Below, one piece after another: positions 1-8,885 of a stretch of 64,000 nt of DNA (its first letter is position 1; each line of letters begins with the position of its first letter). The notes beneath the pieces were generated by a model, which saw nothing but the letters and a program-made list of their open reading frames with translations, ran no database searches and had not been told where the DNA came from. This DNA comes from an uncultured Verrucomicrobiae bacterium. GTDB taxonomy: Bacteria > Verrucomicrobiota > Verrucomicrobiia > Limisphaerales > AAA164-E04. The position numbers and the translations under genes were made by a program. The stretch spans positions 186,001 through 250,000 of the forward strand of contig OX638380.1 in assembly GCA_951813855.1 (NCBI GenBank). The letters are read 5' to 3'.

Positions 1-317
1 TCAGCGGCGGGGATCTGAAGATCAGCGCCTTCGATTTCGTCAAAAGACTGATCGATTTCAAGGTTCATCCGCCCACGCTGGTCGGAGCGGGTTGCGTCCA
101 TTTCGCCAAGGAATACGACGCGGCCATGCTGATCGAACCCACAGAAACCGAGACCCTAACCACCCTGGATTATATGATCGAGCAGTTTCGCCGGGTGGCC
201 AGCGAAGCGGAAATCGCCCCGTTCACCATCGAAACGGCGCCTCATTCCACCGACACCGCCAAAATCGTCAAGGACGAAGCCGCTTGGGTGAGCGTTCTCG
301 AACCAGAACGTCATTAA
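1..317 (+). CDS. gcvPB: Glycine dehydrogenase (decarboxylating) subunit 2, 3' end
   Basis: This is the C-terminal ~104 residues of the P-protein beta subunit of the glycine cleavage system, the PLP enzyme that decarboxylates glycine and passes the aminomethyl group to the H protein in the cytoplasm. Reading from base 3, the frame gives HPPTLVGAGCVHF and then MLIEPTETETLTTLDYMI, the hallmark C-terminal stretch of GcvPB. The gene starts outside the window. It stops 1 nt before the next gene, so the two may share a transcript. The family match is strong; the separate GcvPA subunit is not visible here. Confidence 0.88.
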   Translation, partial: SGGDLKISAFDFVKRLIDFKVHPPTLVGAGCVHFAKEYDAAMLIEPTETETLTTLDYMIEQFRRVASEAEIAPFTIETAPHSTDTAKIVKDEAAWVSVLEPERH

Positions 318-318
318 C

Positions 319-765
319 ATGCCCCAGAAGCTACCGGACCGTTACAAGGATTGCATCATTTTGGTGGTCGAAGACACCAAGATGATGCGCGTCTTGATGT
401 CGCGATATCTCAAACAGGTCGGATTTAACCAAGTGCTGGAATGCGAAAACGGCCAGGAAGCACTGGATTTGCTCGAGCAGCAGGTCGTAGACCTCGTGCT
501 ACTGGACATACACATGCCCGTGCTCGATGGCTACAAGACTCTGGAGGCCATCAAGAAAAACGAAAAACTGAAATCCATTCCGGTCATGATGATCACGGCC
601 GTCGACAAAATCGAAAGCATCGCCACCTGCATTGAAATCGGGGCTACCGACTACATGCCCAAGTTGTTCAATCCGATTTTATTCAATAACCGAATCCTGT
701 CCTGCCTGGATAATCAGTACCTCCGCAAGGAGAACGAGCAGCTCAAGGCCCAGTTGGAATCATAG
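319..765 (+). CDS. Single-domain response regulator (CheY-like)
   Basis: This is a 148-residue receiver domain with a short C-terminal helix and no output domain. The expected residues are present: acidic pair E18/D19 (VVED), phospho-acceptor D63 in LLDIHMP, T93 in MITA and K115 in DYMPK. The last ~25 residues (QYLRKENEQLKAQLES) look like a coiled coil, so it may dimerise or be a receiver that lost a downstream domain. It begins 1 nt after gcvPB and converges with the RsbW-like gene. It may be a diffusible phospho-acceptor for the hybrid CheA encoded 8 kb downstream; that link is inferred from proximity only. Confidence 0.85.
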   Translation: MPQKLPDRYKDCIILVVEDTKMMRVLMSRYLKQVGFNQVLECENGQEALDLLEQQVVDLVLLDIHMPVLDGYKTLEAIKKNEKLKSIPVMMITAVDKIESIATCIEIGATDYMPKLFNPILFNNRILSCLDNQYLRKENEQLKAQLES

Positions 766-802
766 GCGGGCGAGCGGAACAATCCGGCTGCCGCCTGGAA
801 GA

Positions 803-1231
803 TCAGCCCTCGGGCGGCGGAAGTTTCTTGCAGAGCCTCACGACGTTCAGATCACCCTCGCGGCTATATTCGAACCGGTCCATGTACTGCCTCACGAAAA
901 AGACGCCCAACCCCCCGATCTGCCGTTCCTCGAGCGGTGAATCAATCACGGGGTCGCCGTGTTGCGTCGGGTCGAACGGAAACCCGTCGTCCTGAAGTAC
1001 GATCTGAATCCCCTCGGCATCTCTGCTGAAATTCAGCGAGATATCGTGGTCCTTGGTATCCTCGTAGGCGTAATTCATGATATTGGACAACAGTTCGTCC
1101 AAAACCAAGGTCATCTCGAAGGTTTGTTTTCCCGAAAGTCCGTTCAATTCGGCATACTCCTCGATGATTCCGGGAAGTTTATCCAACTCCTTGGTATCGT
1201 TCTTCAATACGATGGTTCGTTCATTTGACAT
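803..1231 (-). CDS. RsbW-like anti-sigma factor / serine kinase (GHKL ATPase)
   Basis: This is a 142-residue HATPase_c protein of the anti-sigma regulatory factor family. In partner switching such proteins bind a sigma factor or other target and phosphorylate a STAS-domain antagonist. The N-box ELLSNIMNYAYED, the G1 motif QDDGFPFDP and the G2 motif GGLGVFFVRQYMD are visible. The ATG at 1231 is chosen because the frame upstream of it looks non-coding in composition and the product from there matches the usual family length. A PP2C phosphatase response regulator (14036-15229) would be a natural partner, but no STAS gene is in the window. The gene converges on the CheY-like gene with a 37-nt gap. 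Confidence 0.82.
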   Translation of the reverse strand: MSNERTIVLKNDTKELDKLPGIIEEYAELNGLSGKQTFEMTLVLDELLSNIMNYAYEDTKDHDISLNFSRDAEGIQIVLQDDGFPFDPTQHGDPVIDSPLEERQIGGLGVFFVRQYMDRFEYSREGDLNVVRLCKKLPPPEG

Positions 1232-2080
1232 CTCGTGATTCAAATTGCAATCCGTCCACCTTCGTGCCACACCGGTCGATAAGGAACCGGAGCCGACCGC
1301 AAAATCGACGACAAACGATCCGGCTCTCTCGATCCAATGCTCGGGAAAGGGCGCAAACGCGGTCCTAGTCCGCAAGGCCGCTCGGATTGCCCTACTGCAC
1401 AAAGGAACAAAGATTCTGCCAGCCGAGATAAATCGAGTCAATAGGTTTCTATCGCCGTCGATTGTTCGACGCCCGTCCCATCGTCAGGACGCAGATTGCT
1501 GGGAACGCGAGATCCTAAAAGATCGCCCGGTCCGGAAATCGAATTCGGGATGCCAGAACCTCCCACTAGCAGAATTTCCAGGGCGATACAGTAGGTCACA
1601 CGAGATTATCATCGACGTGACTTGAGGAGAATCAAGTTGTTTTTGGTATCAATCGATGAAAAAATGCCGAATCTTGCTTTCTTGGTGGTAATCGTTAGGA
1701 AGTTTCAAGTGAGGAGGATATCGCGGTGGCGTTTCGACAATTATTCCTAAAGAAAACTGTCGGTTTATCGACGTATTAATTTCAGTTAAGTTTGACGCCA
1801 GGTCTCAGTTGGTGTCGGGTAAATACCCCGGGGGCGCATCGTTTCCTAAGGTTATGTGACGGGAGAGGGATTACCAGTTTAAAATGTTGACTTCCGTAAA
1901 CAGACTGCGGATTCGTTCTCGAAGCCAGCTGAGTTTTTTCTCTTGGGCGAGTGCGGCTTGAAACACCTTGCGGCAGCTGAGTTAAATTGGATCAATTAAA
2001 AAGGCCGAAAACATTTCCATCGCTAAAATGGTTGTCAAATGCTTGTGTCCATGGCCCTAATTGGGTTTCAAATGACAACC
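1232..2080. other. Intergenic, no gene recognised
   Basis: This 850-nt stretch has no open frame with family-like composition. Its right part (from about 1860) probably belongs to the decayed insertion sequence that follows, since it is more AT-rich, but I could not find clear inverted ends. Confidence 0.5.
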
Positions 2081-3235
2081 TTAATTTTTCAACCTGATAA
2101 ACGTTTCATTTTCCACTTTCCAGCGAGCCTGACCCGCACGCATCAAACGTTCCAAGGAATCTGGGGTAACGGGTAAGGCCGTAATCCAACAATTATCAGA
2201 TCTCACCTTCCCCGCCTCAGCGACTTCTCGGTATTCCATGAGATTGACCTTGAGATCGTCCCCGGAGTTGTTACGGCTAACCTTTTCCAAGTAGCGGAAC
2301 TGATGCCGAATATTCTGCTTATCGATGATCTCAGGTTGTTTTACTGGGGAACTGGGGTCCCGTTTTTCGAATGATTCCGAGAGCTTTTTGCGCTTGGGCA
2401 CCATGATATATTCCCTATCGAAATCCCGCAACAGTTCCATCACTGGGCCGTCGGCATAAAGCCCTTCCAGCAGCACGAAGATCTTCCCAGGGGGTGTTCG
2501 GGACGTAACTAAGCGAGGAGTTTTTCGATCGCCCTGAGTTCGCTGTCGTTTTGTTTCGTGCCGTCTTGTTGCTGGATCGGTTCGGGAGCCAGCGGAATCA
2601 CTTATTTTTGCGCCGGATGGACGATTGCCGTTCCGGTGCTTGCTTGGGCAACAGTTATCGCACTGGACGGATTCCGAAGGAAACACTCCCGTGCCGTCAA
2701 TCCTCATCAAATACGCCCCCTTGAGATCCCGATAGGCTGCTCAAATCTTTCCTCGTGGCACGAAGGCCAGCAGAGCTTTGAAAAGGGGACGTAACCGAGC
2801 GGGTTCCGGCCAATCCAGAACCTTCCGCATGGCCGTGTCGAATGGCACCTTAAGGACCCCGAACCTCGGCTCCCTTTTGGCGCGAATCGGGTTATTTTGG
2901 CGAGTGTCCCGATCGAATTTCAGGAGAAACGGGTATTTGAGTCGAAACATCGCCAAAGCCGACATCAAATAATGGGTCAGCGTGAATTCGCGGGTTTGGA
3001 CTGGCGATACGATTTTTTCGAATCGTGATTTCACCAGTTGCAGCAAGCTTTTTTGTTCAACTGTTTCCGGAAACCAGAGATCATAGCCATTATCGTTCTT
3101 CCGGTGACCGACCGAAATCGAATTTCCGGTCTGAGATTGCAGATGGAGGCACTCCAACTGACTCGCCGTCAGATTCCGTAGGCTACGGCTCGAACTAGGG
3201 CACCCCGGACGTCGCCATCCCACGTCTTGGGGCAC
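2081..3235 (-). pseudogene. Decayed IS4-type transposase
   Basis: Two overlapping minus-strand frames together resemble one DDE transposase. The first part (3235 to about 2741) contains FTLTHYLMSALAMFRLKYP and KFDRDTRQNNPIRA, typical of the N-terminus of an IS4-superfamily transposase. The second (from about 2710) continues with MRIDGTGVFPS, CDNCC and VLLEGLYADGP, and ends WKVENETFIRLKN, where the family normally continues. So the gene has a frameshift near 2710-2760 and a lost C-terminus, and is a dead element. It sits between the RsbW-like gene and the chemosensory operon and may have separated genes that were once adjacent. Confidence 0.75.
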
Positions 3236-4136
3236 GATATTAAATATTTTAGAGAAAAGTTTACTAAAGGCGATGGCAGAATTCCTCTAAAACAAAGCCA
3301 TTAAGGGGCTAGTGGGAGTTGCCGTCGGGATGCGGACTATCCGAAAACGCCTCTCGCCCATAGTCGACCGGCAGCCTTTCGGAAACGACGCGAACCGACC
3401 GGTCGTCGGCGACCTTCGTTCGATCGACGGTTTTCAACCGGACCGATAGTTCGAACGCGCCAAGGTTGACGGCATCGGCCGGCTGACTCATCCTGACTCG
3501 CTCGACCTCGCGTTCTGGAAACTCGAGCGCCGGCAGAATCGATTTAAGGGGCGGCGACGCGAAATCCGAAAAACCAGCTCACGGCTCGACTGAGCGATTA
3601 ACAAACGACGACGCAAGGCACCCATCGCCGACGGCCATTTTAGCGCTCGGCGTCGCCTTTCAAATCCTCGCCCCAGGCGCCCCCGACACCAACGCCGCGA
3701 AAATCTTAAGGCACTCTGCAACCCCGGAGTCGCCCGCCTCGAGGTTTAATACCAGATGCCTCGCAGCTCCGGTATCCGAACGAATACCGGCCGACCAACG
3801 TTTCCGCCGCCGAAACGCCCCGGACCGCACGAAAACGGTTCAGTAACCCGAGCGACGGTGAGAGCTAAAGAAAATCCCGTAAACCGGCTGGAACGAATTC
3901 CGAATCACTGCCTCTCCCCAGCGAAAACGAAACGAAATAACTATACAATTCGAAGCTTTTCCGCTATGGTGTCCGGAAATGTCAGTCAGTCGAATTCTGT
4001 CTGAACCCAATCACCGACTCGTTGAATTGCCGCCGCAATCTCGTTGGTTCCTCGTTAGCGACCGCAGTTTCGGCGTTCCGAGAACCTCATTTTCATTCCT
4101 GGCAACCGCCGAAACGCCGAACAACCCGCTAACGTA
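3236..4136. other. Intergenic upstream of chemosensory operon
   Basis: This 900-nt stretch has no recognisable gene. It is rich in CCGAA/CGAAC words, as are other intergenic gaps in this window. It must hold the promoter for the operon that starts at 4137, but I see no convincing -35/-10 pair and no clear ribosome binding site before the ATG. Confidence 0.5.
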
Positions 4137-6407
4137 ATGCGCCAGTTTTTTACTTTCAAGAGCATCAGATTTAGAATCCTCTTCTTCGGAATCGCCGCGA
4201 TTCTATTCGCCTTTCTCTTCGTGTTCGCCATCCTCGGGTGGGAAGAGTACACCTCCATCAGGAAACGGATCCAGCGGGATATCAATCTCTTTACCTCCCG
4301 CGTCGCTCAGACGATCAATTGGATCAACCTCGAATCCTCCACCTTTCCCAAAATCATGGCTGCGGCCCAGCAATCCGGGGGGTTCGGCGACCGGGAAGCT
4401 TCGACTCTATTCGCTCGCCGGGTGCTGGAACTCAACCCCAAACTCACCGGAGCCTATTTCGGCTACGAACCCAACGCCGATCAGAAAGACGAAGAGTATC
4501 GGGCGATCAAGGATAATCCCGAAACCGCCGGCACCGATCTGGCCAAGTCCGTGGAAGCTGACGGCCGCTTCCTCCCCTATTGGCACCGCGACAAGGAAGA
4601 TCCCTCCAAGATCTTGGTCGAACCGTTGGTTCTCATGGAAACGAGCCTCTACTACCAAGGCAACAAGAACCGTTTTTTACAGGTTCCGGAATTTCTCGGA
4701 ATCTCCCTCACCAACTACAATCAGGTGTCGGAAACCGAAAGATTGGTCAATACCGACAACCCGCGATTCGAAGACGTTTTTTCCACGCGGACCGAACTGA
4801 ACCGGCTGCGTCCCACCAGTGCCGATCCGGCGGCCTATAACCGGGACAATACCGGCAGGAGCAACGCCAAGCAGCAAATTATGATCACCGAACCCTATGT
4901 TTATCAGGGCAAGCTGATTTACGAACTGACTTATCCGATCGTCATCGACGGTAAATTCCACGGCATCGCCGGAGTCGACCAAGCGCTGACCGACGTGCAG
5001 ACGTTCCTGAAAAGCGACGAGTTGAAATACTACGATACCGCCGGTTACACGCTCATCAGCCGAGCCGGCCGCATTATCGCTTCCACTCACCATAGCGACG
5101 AAATCACTTCCCGGCCGCTGCAAAACATCCCCATTCCCTCCCTTCGCGACGTGCTTGAAAACTTATACCATCCCTTCGTGACGGGCGACCAAATCGAAAA
5201 TCAAATCTTGTTGGAAAGCACGGACCCGACCGAAGAATTGGATTATATCTACGCCTCCGCCAAGATCAACACCGGGGACTGGACCTTGGTCATGCGGGTC
5301 AGCAAACAAGAGGTCTACGGCCCGCTGTACCGGAAAATGGCGTATCTCTGCATCATCTTCGGCATCGGTCTGGCCCTCGTGATCGTGGCGCTGTCCTGGT
5401 TGACCAAATCGGTAGTTCACCGTATCACCCTCGCGGCCAAAGCGGCCGAACAGATCGCCCGGGGCGATCTGACCGGGAAGGTTCAGGTGGTCGGCCAAGA
5501 CGAATCTGGGCAATTGTTGCTGTCCATCACCACCATGACCAACAATCTGAACACCCTGATCGGAGAGGTGAAAAAATCCAGTATCGCCCTGACCTCGACC
5601 GCTACCAAGATTTCGGGTAACGCCAAGACGCAAGAAACCGCCGTGAACGATTTCGGCTCTTCCACGACCGAAATCGCCGCGGCCGTCAAGGAGATTTCCT
5701 CGACGTCGCAGGAACTGAGCAAGACGATGAACAACGTTACGACCCACGCCACCGAAACGGCCAACCTGGCCGATTCCGGGCGGGATGGTCTGGCGGGCAT
5801 GGAAACGGCGATGGACACCCTCTCGAAAGCCAACAGTTCGATTTCCTCGAAGTTGTCGGTGATCAGCGAGCGCGCCAAAAACATCAACCGGGTGGTCACC
5901 ACCATCAGCAAAGTGGCGGATCAAACCAATTTGCTCTCTCTCAATGCCGCCATCGAGGCCGAAAAAGCGGGCGAATACGGATTGGGCTTTTCGGTCGTCG
6001 CTCGCGAAGTCCGGCGGCTGGCCGACCAAACCGCCGTGGCTACCTTGGATATCGATCGCATGGTCAAGGAGATGCAGTCCTCCGTTTCTGCCGGCGTGAT
6101 GGAGATGGACAAGTTCACCGAACACATGCGAGAAGGCAACGAAAACGTGCGCAATATCAGCAGTCAACTCGGTCTGATCATTCAACACGTGCAAGAGTTG
6201 ACCGAACAATTCGAAACCGTTCGGCAAGGAATGGATACTCAAGCCACCGGAGCCCACCAAATCAACTCGGCGATGGTCCATCTCACGGAAGCCGCCCGCT
6301 CCACTTCGACTTCCATTACCGCATTCAAGCAAGCCACGGACGAATTGCACAACGCGGTCGGCGGCCTGCGCAAGGAAGTCACCAAATTCAAGGTAGATCA
6401 ACAATAG
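4137..6407 (+). CDS. Methyl-accepting chemotaxis protein, WspA position
   Basis: This is a 756-residue transmembrane chemoreceptor. TM1 lies at about 12-34, followed by a large periplasmic dCache-like sensor (about 40-395) with the pattern GKFHGIAGVDQALT and ISRAGRIIAST. TM2 is about 401-424, HAMP about 422-474, then the long cytoplasmic signalling coiled coil. The hairpin tip ADQTNLLSLNAAIEAEKAGE (about 594-613) is canonical. It heads the operon mcp-cheW-cheR-cheW-cheA-cheB, the order of the Pseudomonas Wsp surface-sensing system, where WspA holds this place. The ligand or stimulus cannot be read from sequence. The next gene starts 40 nt downstream. Confidence 0.93.
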   Translation: MRQFFTFKSIRFRILFFGIAAILFAFLFVFAILGWEEYTSIRKRIQRDINLFTSRVAQTINWINLESSTFPKIMAAAQQSGGFGDREASTLFARRVLELNPKLTGAYFGYEPNADQKDEEYRAIKDNPETAGTDLAKSVEADGRFLPYWHRDKEDPSKILVEPLVLMETSLYYQGNKNRFLQVPEFLGISLTNYNQVSETERLVNTDNPRFEDVFSTRTELNRLRPTSADPAAYNRDNTGRSNAKQQIMITEPYVYQGKLIYELTYPIVIDGKFHGIAGVDQALTDVQTFLKSDELKYYDTAGYTLISRAGRIIASTHHSDEITSRPLQNIPIPSLRDVLENLYHPFVTGDQIENQILLESTDPTEELDYIYASAKINTGDWTLVMRVSKQEVYGPLYRKMAYLCIIFGIGLALVIVALSWLTKSVVHRITLAAKAAEQIARGDLTGKVQVVGQDESGQLLLSITTMTNNLNTLIGEVKKSSIALTSTATKISGNAKTQETAVNDFGSSTTEIAAAVKEISSTSQELSKTMNNVTTHATETANLADSGRDGLAGMETAMDTLSKANSSISSKLSVISERAKNINRVVTTISKVADQTNLLSLNAAIEAEKAGEYGLGFSVVAREVRRLADQTAVATLDIDRMVKEMQSSVSAGVMEMDKFTEHMREGNENVRNISSQLGLIIQHVQELTEQFETVRQGMDTQATGAHQINSAMVHLTEAARSTSTSITAFKQATDELHNAVGGLRKEVTKFKVDQQ

Positions 6408-6447
6408 TTGCCCGCCGTTCCGTTCGGACGCCTGAAACGAAACCGCA

Positions 6448-6912
6448 ATGATCTATTTGACCTTCTCTATCAAGGATATGCCGTTCGCCTTGCCGGCCGA
6501 ACGCATTCATCGGATCATCCCCAACGTCCCAACCCGTCACTTGCCTCACGCTCCCGAAGGGGTCGTCGGGCTTCTGGAATATCGCAAGCGTTCCGTGCCC
6601 GTGCTGGATCTAAGCGTCCTCATGAATTACGGGCCCTCCCCTTCCCGGTTGAGCACGCGTATTTTGCTCGTCAATTACGTGGAAGAGACGAGCGACGACG
6701 AAAAATACCGCCTTTTGGGACTCGTCGCCCCTTCGGCAATCGCCACGATCGACGTTATCCCGGACGATTTGACCGACAAGGGTATCGCTCTCAAGGACGC
6801 CGCTTACCTCGGCCAGATCGCTACCGTCGACGATCAATTCGTGCAAACGTTGGATTTGGATCGCCTGTTGTCCGATTCGCTCAAGGAGTCCTTATTTGCC
6901 GAGACGACATGA
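6448..6912 (+). CDS. cheW: CheW-like adaptor (WspB position)
   Basis: This 154-residue single-domain CheW protein would couple the receptor to the CheA kinase. The N-terminal strands (MIYLTFSIKDMPFALPAERI) and the motif GVVGLLEYRKRSVPVLDLS match the CheW fold. Its stop overlaps the cheR start as ATGA, so the genes are translationally coupled. It is one of two CheW proteins in the operon, as in Wsp systems. Confidence 0.9.
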   Translation: MIYLTFSIKDMPFALPAERIHRIIPNVPTRHLPHAPEGVVGLLEYRKRSVPVLDLSVLMNYGPSPSRLSTRILLVNYVEETSDDEKYRLLGLVAPSAIATIDVIPDDLTDKGIALKDAAYLGQIATVDDQFVQTLDLDRLLSDSLKESLFAETT

Positions 6913-8204
6913 AATTCTTCACCACTGTCGAATCGCTCCTGAGCGAACGATTCGGAATCGTGCCCAGCACGCTCGGCCCAAACGTCCTCACCTTGGCGGT
7001 CAAACGCCGTTGCGATGCCCTCTCCTGCAACCATCGCTTCGAATATCTGGAAAAGCTGCAAACCGAGGCCGACGAAATGATGGCTCTGATCGACGAGATT
7101 GTCGTGCCCGAGAGCTGGTTTTTCCGCGACGTCGTTCCGTTCGAACGCTTGTCGCAAGCCTTGGCCAAACGCGTTAAAGAATACACGCCCTTGACTCCCC
7201 TTCGCGTCCTGAGCGTTCCCTGCGCCCACGGCGAAGAACCTTATTCCATTGGAATTTCCCTTCTGAATTTGGGATTAAAGACCGACGCCTTCTACATCAA
7301 GGGAGTGGACGTCAGTCAACGAGTCTTGACCAAAGCCCGGCAAGGCGTGTTCAACTCGCTCTCCTTCCGGGGAGAGAATCTCGATTTCCGGGACTATTAT
7401 TTCGAACCTCAGGAAAACAACCGCTACCGCATCAAGGAACCTTTGCGCAGTCACGTCACCTTCGAAGTGGCCAACATTACGGATCCGTTGGTTTTGTTCC
7501 AGGATTCACCCTACGACGTCATTTTCTGCCGCAATGTCTTGATTTATTTCGACGGGCCGTCTCGAGAGCGAACGTTGCGCAATCTGGACCGGTTGCTGAA
7601 TCCCAACGGATTGCTGTTCGTGGGGCACGCCGAAGCCAATTCAGCTGTCGGCCGGTTATTCGCGGCCAAGAACTGGCCGGGCGCCTTCGCCTACGGCAAA
7701 CTTCCGGTTAGTCCGAAAGCTTCGCGGCCTCCCTTGAGGCCCAAGAAAGTCGCCGTTAAGCGTTCCCCCGCCTTTCCTCCCGACCGAAACGTTCCGGCCT
7801 CCGTGAGCGAAAAAACGGAATCGCAACCCCGGCCCTCAGGCCAACCGCCGCAGGAACGGCAACAGAAGGCGAAAGCGACCGCCAAACTGACCTACAACTT
7901 AAGCGAAGCCCACCGATTGGCCGATGCGGGACAAATGCAAGAGGCCATGAAGATCTGTGACAAGTATCTCGAGGTCAATGGTCCCAGCAGCCAAGCGTTA
8001 TTCCTGATCGGCATCATGTATCTGGCAGGCGAAGAAAAAACCAAGGCCCGGAAACTGTTGGAACAAGCCGTCTATTTGAACCCCCAAAACCAGGAGGCGA
8101 TGAATCTGCTCTCGCATATCGCCTCGTCCCAAGGCGATCAAGCCGAGGCGAAGCGATGGAAAGACCGCCTTAATCGGGTAGCGACCCGCGAAGTTTCGCC
8201 ATGA
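6909..8204 (+). CDS. cheR: CheR methyltransferase with C-terminal TPRs (WspC-like)
   Basis: This 431-residue protein methylates receptor glutamates using S-adenosylmethionine. The N-terminal all-alpha CheR domain is followed by the SAM-binding domain with VLSVPCAHGEEPYSIGISL and the motif YDVIFCRNVLIYF. A proline/lysine-rich linker (about 265-315) leads to tetratricopeptide-type helices (about 320-425, with AHRLADAGQMQEAMKICD and ARKLLEQAVYLNPQNQEAM). This CheR-TPR architecture is that of WspC. The ATG at 6909 overlaps the upstream cheW stop (ATGA), which decides the start against a longer upstream frame. Its stop in turn overlaps the next ATG. Confidence 0.92.
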   Translation: MKFFTTVESLLSERFGIVPSTLGPNVLTLAVKRRCDALSCNHRFEYLEKLQTEADEMMALIDEIVVPESWFFRDVVPFERLSQALAKRVKEYTPLTPLRVLSVPCAHGEEPYSIGISLLNLGLKTDAFYIKGVDVSQRVLTKARQGVFNSLSFRGENLDFRDYYFEPQENNRYRIKEPLRSHVTFEVANITDPLVLFQDSPYDVIFCRNVLIYFDGPSRERTLRNLDRLLNPNGLLFVGHAEANSAVGRLFAAKNWPGAFAYGKLPVSPKASRPPLRPKKVAVKRSPAFPPDRNVPASVSEKTESQPRPSGQPPQERQQKAKATAKLTYNLSEAHRLADAGQMQEAMKICDKYLEVNGPSSQALFLIGIMYLAGEEKTKARKLLEQAVYLNPQNQEAMNLLSHIASSQGDQAEAKRWKDRLNRVATREVSP

Positions 8205-8884
8205 ACGATTCTGCCGACCCACAAGTTCAGGGAGAACGCTGTTGGCAAGAAATCGGCGTTTGGGGAGATCAGTCGTGTTCGCGATTGAAAGACGAAGTCC
8301 ACTGTCACAACTGCAACGTCTTCAACGAAAACAGCCGGCATCTCTTTCAGCGCGCCGCTCCCCAAGACTATTTGGAGGAATGGTCGCAAGTCGTGGCGGA
8401 CGAAACCAAGGAAATCCAGACGACCTCCTATTCGATCGTCACCTTCAGAATCGGGCGGGAATGGTTTGGGCTAACGGCCGGTTCGCTTGTCGAAGTGCAC
8501 CACTTTATCGCCGCTCACCGCCTCCCGCACGCCAAAAATCCGGCTTTGCTGGGGCTGGTCAATATCCGAGGCGCGTTGCAAATTTGCATCTCCCTGCGCC
8601 GGTTGCTCAGTGCTCCCAACGACGCTCGAAGTAACGAATGGAAAGAACATTCGTCGGAAACCCGGCTGGCGGTCATCGAACGAGACGGGGAGCAATGGGC
8701 GTGCAAACTGGACGAAATCGATGGGATTTACACTTATACCGACACCCGATTACGCCCCCCGCCGGTCACCCTATCCAAAGGTCAAGCGACTTTCACCAAG
8801 GGAATCGCAACCATTCAGGGCAAATCCATCGCCCTCTTGGACGAAGAATTGCTCTTTCATTACCTCAAACACAATTTCATATAG
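8201..8884 (+). CDS. cheW: CheW-like adaptor with Cys-rich N-terminus (WspD-like)
   Basis: This 227-residue CheW-family adaptor has an N-terminal extension containing C14, C26, C35 and C38 in the pattern CWQEIGVWGDQSC...HCHNC. From memory of the family, the same extension occurs in WspD. The CheW domain follows (about 75-225), including LLGLVNIRGALQICISLRRLL. The start is fixed by ATGA overlap with cheR. The cysteines may bind a metal or be redox active, but their role is not established by sequence. The gene ends 1 nt before cheA. Confidence 0.88.
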   Translation: MNDSADPQVQGERCWQEIGVWGDQSCSRLKDEVHCHNCNVFNENSRHLFQRAAPQDYLEEWSQVVADETKEIQTTSYSIVTFRIGREWFGLTAGSLVEVHHFIAAHRLPHAKNPALLGLVNIRGALQICISLRRLLSAPNDARSNEWKEHSSETRLAVIERDGEQWACKLDEIDGIYTYTDTRLRPPPVTLSKGQATFTKGIATIQGKSIALLDEELLFHYLKHNFI

Positions 8885-8885
8885 C

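Noticed and set aside
3309..3721. Short minus-strand frames before the chemosensory operon
   Set aside because: Arg-rich, low-complexity translations with no family resemblance and no ribosome site.
5163..6404. Long (413-codon) open frame antisense to the chemoreceptor gene
   Set aside because: It mirrors the codon structure of the sense gene, is His/Gly/Arg-rich like typical antisense shadows, and matches no family.
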